Shown here: positions 56,576 through 64,000 of the stretch, piece by piece
Numbering within the stretch: the stretch's first letter is position 1
How the letters are laid out: every line of letters starts with the position of its first letter
Assembly: GCF_964355755.1 (NCBI RefSeq)
Contig: NC_092674.1
Coordinates: 14,639,001-14,703,000, forward strand
Origin: Antedon mediterranea
Taxonomy: Eukaryota; Echinodermata; Crinoidea; Comatulida; Antedonidae
Reading direction: 5' to 3'
DNA length: 64,000 nucleotides
Notes under the pieces: generated by a model
Told to the model about the DNA's origin: nothing
The model's database searches: none
What the model saw: only the letters and a program-made list of their open reading frames with translations
Program-made: the position numbers and the translations under genes

Positions 56576-57550
56576 ATGTGGTAATTCACAGACACCAGGC
56601 TACCACAATACAGAACTCCCTGACGTTACATGTACATTATAAGCCACCGATTCGCAAGTTCAGGTCACCGGAAAAAAACCAACGAGTTGATTATTTATAT
56701 ATAATTTTACAAAACAATAGATACATTCGCATTAACGAAAAAGAACATTTTAAACAATAATTGTTAAACAATCAGAAAGCTTATTTGAGGTCGCGATTTG
56801 ACATGATCCCGTTAACGCTTGATTAATTATACCCCGAGGCAGCGTGTAATTGGAATGGGATTGAAATAACCAGTAAAGTTGGTGGATTTTTCGTCCAGAT
56901 GGTTTTCTAATTTTTTATAGCCAGAGGCGTAAGTTAATTGCCACACGCGACCTCACAGTTGGAAGTACACGGTAGTTTCAGTCCCGTCCGAACGGGCCCT
57001 ATGTAATTATAATGTGTTGGTAGTCATAAAGGTTATATTATTTAAATAAAAAGAGCCAATCATTGTATAATTGTACATGTGGGTGGCGTTACAGGAAGTA
57101 TCACTGTAGGCCTACTGATTTGAAGTAAGTTATTATTTTATAGTTGAATTCTTCATCAGAAAATTGGTTAACACTTGCTTCTGCGTGGATGTAGCTTAAT
57201 AGTGTATGTGTTTTTTCTAATAGTCCTTTGTTTATTTTGTTACATGTTAAAATATTAACAGATTGGAAAACAAATATATTTTCTTTTATAAGTTCTTGGT
57301 TATTTAAGAAATATACTGGTAAAAAGGCTAGTAGTATTTGGTAGAAGATATTAGTCAGTTGGTGTGAAATAGATTAGAGAAAAATGTTGTTTATAATTTT
57401 TTGTTTGTTTTTGTGAAAGTATATAATAATTGATTAGGGAATACTATATTATGTCTTATAGGTTGTTGGCTTTTGGACAGTAACTGGGCCAGAGTTCAGT
57501 AGTGTTTATAGGTTTTTGTCAAAAATAAACACAGTTGGTAAGAAGTTAAT
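56576..57550. other. No gene seen
   Basis: AT-rich DNA, no supported feature. Confidence 0.45.
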
Positions 57551-57560
57551 ATAAATGTAA

Positions 57561-58642
57561 GGGTGTCACGAAACCTAAGACCACGAAAGCTAAGACCCCC
57601 TAAGACCTAAGATCACGAAAGCTAAGACCCAAGACCTAAGATTACAAATATTTATCTTTCGCACCTGCCTTGTATTTTAACTCCCAACATTTATTCTGAA
57701 TACCACACCTTAGAATTGGCACTTTTATGAAAAAGAATCACATAAAAAGTAACAAATACATTTTTAAATTGATGATTTTACAGACGTTTTTCTCGCACAC
57801 AAACTGTTTGCGAATTTCGCATGACTAGCCAGTACAGTAGCAGTTGTTGGCCTACCATGTTCAATGTTTTTGTTTCTATGGAACGTCAAAAGAGCAAAAA
57901 TTATATAGAGGGCTGAAAACTCTGTGGAGTCTATCTACAGTGTAGATAGAACAATGTAAAATTAAAATTGTAATGATAATAGTATAATCATGCAAGTACG
58001 AAGAAATAAATACTGGCAAATAAATTTTAATTTAAAAATCATGATTTGTTTCGTTTTCTTTCTGTTTTTATACTTGTACTATTATTGTTGCTCTTTTGGC
58101 GCTCCATACAGTAGAAAGAAAAACATTGAGCATGGGGGGAGCTCGATGAGTTACAGTATACAAAGAAACATGTCTGTAAAATCATCAATTTAAAGGATTT
58201 ATTTATTTGTTTTTATGTGTTTCTCCGTCTGAAAGTACTTATAAATCCTAATTTTAAAGTGTGGTATTCAGGATAAAGTTATTCAACAAATTTGGAGTCA
58301 AAATACAAGAAAGGCAGGTGCGTAAGAAAAACATCCTCTGAACCAACACAATGGAGTAAATATATACCAACAAACAACCCGTCAAGTTTGTTTGTTGTAA
58401 AGAAAAAAATATACATTTACTCAATGGGCAAAAATAATGTGAGTTTATCTATGTTTTGCGGTAGTATTTAATTATTGTTATGGTAATAAATGAAACCTAC
58501 TGTGTTAAAAATTATGTATGGATAAACAAGTATTGTTTTTAAGCTGTAGTATATCTTAGAATTTTTAGTCTTGGGTCTTAGCTTTCGTGATCTTAGGTCT
58601 TAGGGGGTCTTAGCTTTCGTGGTCTTAGGTTTCGTGACACCC
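57561..58642. mobile_element. GGGTGTC-family TIR element C (1.08 kb)
   Basis: Near-perfect TIRs of about 76 bp start GGGTGTCACGAAACCTAAG and consist of repeated ACGAAAGCTAAGACC subunits. They are bracketed by a 10-bp direct repeat ATAAATGTAA (57551-57560 and 58643-58652). Further inside, CGCACCTGCCTTGTATTTT and GAATACCACAC recur inverted at about 58259-58323, so it is partly a fold-back. The 67-aa hydrophobic frame at 57990-58193 is not supported as a gene. The subrepeat design and the 10-bp duplication match elements A and B although the subunit sequence differs. Confidence 0.88.
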
Positions 58643-58652
58643 ATAAATGTAA

Positions 58653-59395
58653 TTACTGTATAGCAATAACTATCTTTTGAAATTGAGTAAATGATGTTTT
58701 TGAAACGGATTTTGAATTGTTATAGCATTAACCAAATTGTTGTCAATACCACTAGTATATTTTTTAATATAGGGGTTGTCGCACGACTATTTAAAGCGGG
58801 GTTACCGAAAGAGGTCAGGGATGTTAACACTAAATATTTGAGTTCATTTTGTTAATTGACACCCCTAGATGGTTGGGAACTCTTGCGTAAAAATCATGAT
58901 AAATAGTACCTCTTGTTTGCTGGTAATGTCACTTCATGGTGCGCTCAAATAGGCGATTGTAGCCTATTTCTGAACCACACATAGTTAACAATATGATAAC
59001 ATTTTTTGCATATGCGAATGAGGGGAAATTGCTGATGAAACCTGTGGTACGGTAATGCATTTTAATAATTAATCAATTAATGTGAAAATGATTGTTATAT
59101 AAATAAATTGAGCAAAATGTTATGTTCTATTATTTAATGCTAAATAAAGTCGCTAGTTAAAACCACATTTTCCAAATTTCATTTATATTTTATCCATCAT
59201 TTATACTTATAGCTTATATATTTAAACCAGACTTAACATTTAAACGAAGTAAAGAATGATAGGAATTTGGTAGAAAGTACCATACTTTTCTCTTCTACTG
59301 GTATAACACTGTTATTTCAAAGTTCAGAACGTTCATAATTACTACAGAAATTTGGCGTAATATTTTGGATGAACAGCATTGAAATTGAACAGGGT
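58653..59395. other. No gene seen
   Basis: AT-rich DNA between element C and the next LTR element. Confidence 0.5.
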
Positions 59396-59400
59396 ACTAC

Positions 59401-61164
59401 TGTAACCCTCCAAATATACAAGACATAACGTCCGATAGAGGGCGGCAGAGAAAGAAGATAAAATAAGACCGAGCACATGTGTAGATATTATAGTATATAT
59501 TATATATTATATGTTATATTGGTGTCGTGACCAGTTTTCTTGTAATTTACATCGGCAAGACTACATCGAATCGCTGTAGCCTGACTCCAAACATTCACGC
59601 CACACAACACAGCACGGACTACGCCGTACGTTCGCTGTCTGTGGAGCCGTTCCGATACGCCGTACGGATAGTATACTCAGCTTGTCAGAATTTCATTTTA
59701 TTTATTTCGGATTGTCTACAATTAACGGTACAGTATATGATTTCATTCATACTTCGATCATCTTGTTACTGCAGTTACATACAGACATTAATTATTCGAG
59801 TACTGTGTAAGATTAAAAACGATCGACGTGTTTATACTTGCCCAGCCATAACCATGTGGGTAAGATCCTGTTCATTTTATATACTGTACATCGACACACG
59901 TTGCATTTTGAACTATTAGCAATGGCTACATCAAAAGAAGAGAATTTACCTCATATTCAACAGGATACCAAACAAATGCATTGCTCTGTTCCTGAAACCA
60001 CAAGATGTGGTAGAGTTGTTAGATTACCGAAAAGTTTTTAGAGTAACGGTTACTCTACAGTTTTATTTATTTATTTGTTTATTTCTTTATTCATTTTTTT
60101 TGCGCGGATGCAGATAAGGACAAGATATACGCAGAGGGTATGATTTTGCCGTGCGCGCGCGTAATTTTGTTTGCACAAGTGTTTGTTACAGTAGAACTAG
60201 AATAGATTTGTTTTATCCAGGTTTTTAGTTAGTGGTTGGGGGCCTCCTCCTGTTCCTGTTCAGTCATCGATCTACATTTACAGTCAAAATATGTTTTCAT
60301 CAGCCTGATTATTCCAGAATATTTTGAGATTGTTTATTGTGTTTTTATTGATTATGTTTGAAGATGGCCTGTACTGTATGCTGTTCATACAGTATGTATG
60401 TGTATGTTTTATTGATTGTCAGTTTATAAGGTACGCTGTTCGTATGTTATTTAGACAGAGAATGAGTTTGAATGAATGTTTTGTTTTGTTTCGTATGCAG
60501 TTCATATGTTGCAGGTAGAGGTGCTGATGTACGCTTTCGTATATTATATGATTGGAGTTTTTATTTTTATTGTTGCAGGGAGTGATAGATTTTTTTTTTT
60601 TGTGGAGAATGTAGAATTGGTAGAGAGACTTTTATTTTAGATTGAGACCAATCAGATGTTACCAAGTAACCTACCAATTTACCAATCACCACACCTACCA
60701 ATAAAGTTAGCAAGTTACCAATCACCACACCTACCAATCAAGTTAGCAAGTTACCAATCACCAAACACGTTTACCAATTACCAATCCTTTGACACAGATG
60801 TCCACTTGATGTTATTTAATATACAATTGCTAAAATAACCTATATCAAACTATTCATAATATGGATTGGATATGGATAAGTACTAATTTAATGTTCCGAA
60901 TAATACTGTAATTATTCTTTCATTTGAAGAAGTGGGACACTTCTCAGTGAGAGGGGGAATAATGTAACCCTCCAAATATACAAGACATAACGTCCGATAG
61001 AGGGCGGCAGAGAAAGAAGATAAAATAAGACCGAGCACATGTGTAGATATAAAAGGAGTGAGAATAAAACATCTAAGATCACTATACATATTTGAAGTGT
61101 GTATTTTCATTATTATTGGAGTCCGGAACATAACATAAAATATCAAGTATATATTATATGTTAT
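59401..61164 (+). mobile_element. Internally deleted LTR retrotransposon
   Basis: Direct repeats starting TGTAACCCTCCAAATATACA lie at 59401 and 60963. The second is preceded by a classic polypurine tract (GAGAGGGGGAATAA), and ACTAC flanks both outer sides (59396-59400 and 61165-61169). The 5' LTR is about 117 bp and the 3' LTR about 202 bp; the shorter one lacks the part with TATAAAAG (61049) and AATAAA. TTGGTGTCGTGACC after the 5' LTR is the likely primer-binding region. The only coding trace is a pol-like tail ending TTRCGRVVRLPKSF (about 59980-60041). It is a dead, non-autonomous copy. Confidence 0.75.
60676..60775 (+). repeat. 36-bp tandem repeat within the LTR element
   Basis: About 2.5 copies of a unit with TTACCAATCACCACACCTAC and AAGTTAGCAAG. 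Translates to a LPIKLASYQSPH-type repeat, but without any other sign of a gene. Confidence 0.7.
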
Positions 61165-61169
61165 ACTAC

Positions 61170-62460
61170 TACTATACAGAAATACCAAACTATATGGAAA
61201 ATTTTGTTTTTTGGACAATCAATTAGAAAAAAAAAAGAAGAAAATTAGGAAACCTCTGCCCGCTAAAATGCAATCATTATGGATAAATTGATTTTTCCCA
61301 TATGATGAGATTTTGGGAAACACAAAGTGTGTTGGCCTCCTTATTAATGGTGCAGCACAAGCATTCTGTGTATCGATACATGCCTGGTATTGGTCTGGTG
61401 TTGAATTTTTACGCTGTAGTATGCCAATTTACTAATAAATTGAGGACGGTACTAAAATTTGGTAATATGTTGTCCTTTTTTTTGTAGAGTCAGTGGAAGA
61501 ACAGATACTGCCCTGTGAATAGTGAGGATAAAGAAGACTACAGTATCTGTGATTAAAATACATTGTGGCTCATTTCTGTGAGTGTAGGATTGTTATGTTT
61601 ATTGCAGTGATGTACTATTAATTTAGTGTGCGTCAACTTTTTTGTGGGTGGTATTTTGTGGTCTATGAAACTAATGTCTACTTATATTTGTTTCTATGTT
61701 TCCTTTTTTATTTACTTAAAGTTAATTTTAAATATTTGGAAACTTGGATGAAATGATTAATAATTTGTTCAATGTAGAGTGTGAATGGATATTGTATACA
61801 AACTAAATTTCAATTTACTATAGTAACAGAGAAAACACCCGCCCCTGAAATACTCAAAATTTGAATTGGATGATGACTAAGTATTAAATGTTAAATACTT
61901 TTGAGTTTGGAAACATGGATGAAATTATTAATGTTTTGTTCAGTGTAGAATGTGAAGTGGTAAAAGCCTCATTTTTTGCTGGTCTGTAAAATTGCTTCAA
62001 GATTTTGTAATCTTACATTGAGTTATAATGTGTTTTTGTATTGTTTGTCTAAAGGACATTTTTATGTTTATTTATATGTTGACAGTTATTTTTTTTTTTT
62101 TTTTAGATTCCTGAATGTGAAAGTAACAGCAATAGCCACATTTAATTGCACAATTTGCTAAAATTTCATAGCATAATTGTGTAATACGTTTAAAAGGGAC
62201 TAAATATTTCTTGGAATACTTAAAAGATAGAAATTATATAGTGGAATTTGATTAAAAGGTATAACTAGATTTATTAAATTTTGAAGACTATAAGTATTTA
62301 ATCAATATAATTTGGAAAACATATACAAAGATAATATTATAGAGAAATAGATCTTGAAATAGATGAATATACTATAAATTTGAAATAAATGTAAAAATTA
62401 GACATTTCTTTATATCTGTTTGGTGTAGAGCAATAAATTGGGAATATTTACATACAGTAA
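61170..62460. other. No gene seen
   Basis: AT-rich DNA. A diverged duplication (GGAAACTTGGATGAAATGATTAAT near 61738, trimmed; relative near 61912) is visible. No supportable gene. Confidence 0.4.
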
Positions 62461-62469
62461 ATAATAATA

Positions 62470-62860
62470 ATATTGAAAAGAAAATTTTAAGCAGAAGTTT
62501 GATTAAAGAATATTAGACAATATTTACAAAATTACTTTTCAGAAGTAAATTTGAAGCAGAAGCTTTACAGATAAAAATTAATAAGAGAATAACAAAGCTA
62601 AAATTGACAGAAAATATTTACAGAAATACTTTCCAATAAAGTTCGAGCAGAAGCTTGAGAGAAGAAAATTAATAAGAGAATATTACAGACAAAATTTACA
62701 GCATTTCTTTGCAGAAGCAAAGTTCTAGCAGAAGCTTAAGAGAAGAGAAATAATAAGAGAACATTACAGAGAATTTTTACACAGAATTGTTTTGCAGAAG
62801 CAAATTTAAAGTAGGAGTTTGAAAGAAGAGAAATAATTATTAAAACAATTTAAAAAAAAT
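62470..62860 (+). repeat. Degenerate tandem repeat, ~81-95 bp units
   Basis: AGCAGAAGCTT recurs at about 62552, 62648 and 62729 with AATAAGAGAATATTACAGA-like and TTTGCAGAAGCAAA blocks. The last full spacing (81 bp) is 27 codons. It precedes the Lys-rich repeat frame directly and may be worn-out coding repeats of the same gene. Confidence 0.6.
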
Positions 62861-62915
62861 AAGAAACACTAAAAAAAGATCTGAAAGAAATAAAAGACAA
62901 AATCACAAAATTCGA

Positions 62916-63525
62916 ATGAGGATGAAACGTTCAAATGAAACTACACAGAATGTGGAAAAGAAACAGAAATTAAAGAAACATGATAAAGTGGATGCACAAC
63001 GAAATGAATATCAAAATGATTCTGTATATAAAGAGGATAAGAAACGTAAAAGTAAAGAGGCATACAAAATAAAATATGTTAATGACGATTCTAAATGTTA
63101 TAAAAGAAAAAGAAATAGAGAAAGACAAGAGAAAGCGTACAGATGTAATCCCAATTATAATCTCAAAATACGAAATAAGGCGAGACAAAATTACAAAATG
63201 AATTTGGATTATCGAACAACGAAAAAATTCTAAAGTGTTGAGAACTATAAAAAAAAATGAAAAATTTAGCCAAAAATTAAGAGAAACAAGGAAAAACAGA
63301 TATCACAATGATTTAATATTTAGAGAAAACTTTAAAAAAAAGAATAAACAAAACATGGCACAAAAGTATCGGAATAATTTACCATTCAGAAAAAACCTAA
63401 GTAAAAAACTAGCAGCAAAGTATCGAACTAATTCAACTTTCAGACAAAACCTGCGTAACAAACTAGCACAAAAGTATCGTAATAATTCCACATTCAGACA
63501 AAACTTGAAGCAGAGTGAGTGTTGA
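62916..63525 (+). pseudogene. Lys/Arg-rich repeat-protein relic with a frameshift
   Basis: Two frames, 62916-63233 and 63235-63525, are offset by one base near GAAAAAATTCTAAAG, yet the repeat pattern continues across the break. The second part has about 18-residue repeats of the form KYRNN-x-FR-x-NL-x-KLAQ (four copies); the first is Lys/Glu-rich with NPNYNLKIRNKARQNYK. Such Tyr-Arg/Lys spaced basic repeats occur at the N-terminus of some large invertebrate helicase/Helitron-type proteins (weak recollection). No enzyme domain follows; at about 63519 the sequence switches abruptly to an unrelated repeat. Truncated and frameshifted. Confidence 0.5.
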
Positions 63526-63640
63526 CAAAGTGCGAGGCAGCGAGGCACGCCAAATATTTGTGCGAGGCATCATTTTATCATTTCCAAAAGTTCGAGGCAT
63601 GCGAGGCATATAGTTTACAATTTCAAAAAGGTGCGAGGCA
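63519..63640 (+). repeat. GCGAGGCAT-rich segment shared with element A
   Basis: GTGTTGACAAAGTGCGAGGC, AATATTTGTGC, CATCATTT-ATCATTTCCAAA and GCGAGGCATA match element A at about 42074-42165. Here GCGAGGCA is repeated about five times. No TIR is adjacent, so this may be the source sequence captured by element A, or an inner fragment of another copy. Confidence 0.7.
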
Positions 63641-64000
63641 TATCTTAACGTGCTATTATGCTATATTACAGGTCTAATAATCAATCGATACAAGCGTATC
63701 TAAATAGATTCGTGTATACACTCATCATGTTGTTTATTTTTATAATATCGTGTCAAATTTTACTTTTACAAAAGTGCCCAAACTACGGTTCAAAAATCTG
63801 AACGACAGTCTTCAACTTTCGATAAACAATAATTGTTATAGCGACACACTCATCAAATGACTGCAATGTTTGTTGGCATTTCGAGCGTGTTCACTCACAT
63901 GTCTCTCGAACATAGCAGAGTGAAAATAATATTTTGTCACACCCCTGCGCCTAGATCCGGTAGACCCGAGAGATGGAAAATCCCTCTTTACTATTTAGCA
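63641..64000. other. No gene seen
   Basis: Unremarkable sequence to the window edge. The last 100 bases are somewhat GC-richer (TGCGCCTAGATCCGGTAGAC), possibly the edge of another element. Confidence 0.4.

Noticed and set aside
57990-58193. 67-aa hydrophobic frame inside element C as a small membrane protein
   Set aside because: No start context, homology or conservation; the length is expected by chance in AT-rich DNA.
60656-60838. 60-aa repeat-protein frame
   Set aside because: Produced by a 36-bp tandem repeat inside a degenerate LTR element.

Overview
The window looks like intergenic DNA of an invertebrate animal, most likely a marine deuterostome such as an echinoderm (inference). It is AT-rich, has GT-AG introns, is scattered with short GGCCTA/TAGGCC runs, and is dense in transposons of many classes. 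I see no conserved single-copy host gene with certainty. The best host-gene candidates are a five-exon OB-fold-like gene (44.3-46.7 kb) and two exons of a possible MADF-type gene (10.2-10.7 kb).

The centrepiece is a nested mobile element at 17949-30633. It has perfect 31-bp terminal inverted repeats beginning CATG, a 7-bp target duplication (CTACAAC) and two convergent genes. The plus-strand gene is a five-exon P-superfamily (THAP9-like) transposase of about 862 aa. Its N-terminus carries a Cys cluster resembling a ZAD finger rather than a THAP domain. The minus-strand gene is a two-exon, 451-aa PHD-finger protein of unknown function. A small MITE sits in the transposase 5' intron. A very young Ty3/gypsy element (identical 129-bp LTRs, intact gag-pol) sits exactly on the last 3' splice site. 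The whole element landed in one copy of a tandemly duplicated, older transposase-like relic, which supplies an empty-site reference.

Left part (0-17 kb): a LINE scrap; a decayed intron-containing pseudogene (2.2-5.1 kb) in which 25 codons have expanded into a 10 x 75-bp minisatellite; a DIRS-like tyrosine-recombinase retroelement split by a LINE with a 5-bp duplication; a palindromic end structure; a 3.3-kb giant inverted repeat built from about 150-bp subunits; and a TTAA-type MITE.

Right part (30.6-64 kb): a second Ty3/gypsy element (195-bp LTRs, 4-bp duplication) with a SINE in gag, a frameshift in pol and a deleted integrase core; another gypsy relic; several MITEs and fold-back elements; the OB-fold gene; three elements (41.9, 49.3 and 57.6 kb) sharing GGGTGTC(A/T)CGAAA ends, subrepeat-built inverted termini and 10-bp target duplications; a LINE 3' end; an internally deleted LTR element; and a Lys/Arg-rich repeat-protein relic at the right edge.

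The genes do not form a host pathway. The picture is layered transposition, with the two-gene P-type transposon and the GGGTGTC family as the parts most likely to be undescribed. All family assignments come from reading motifs by eye; no search was run.
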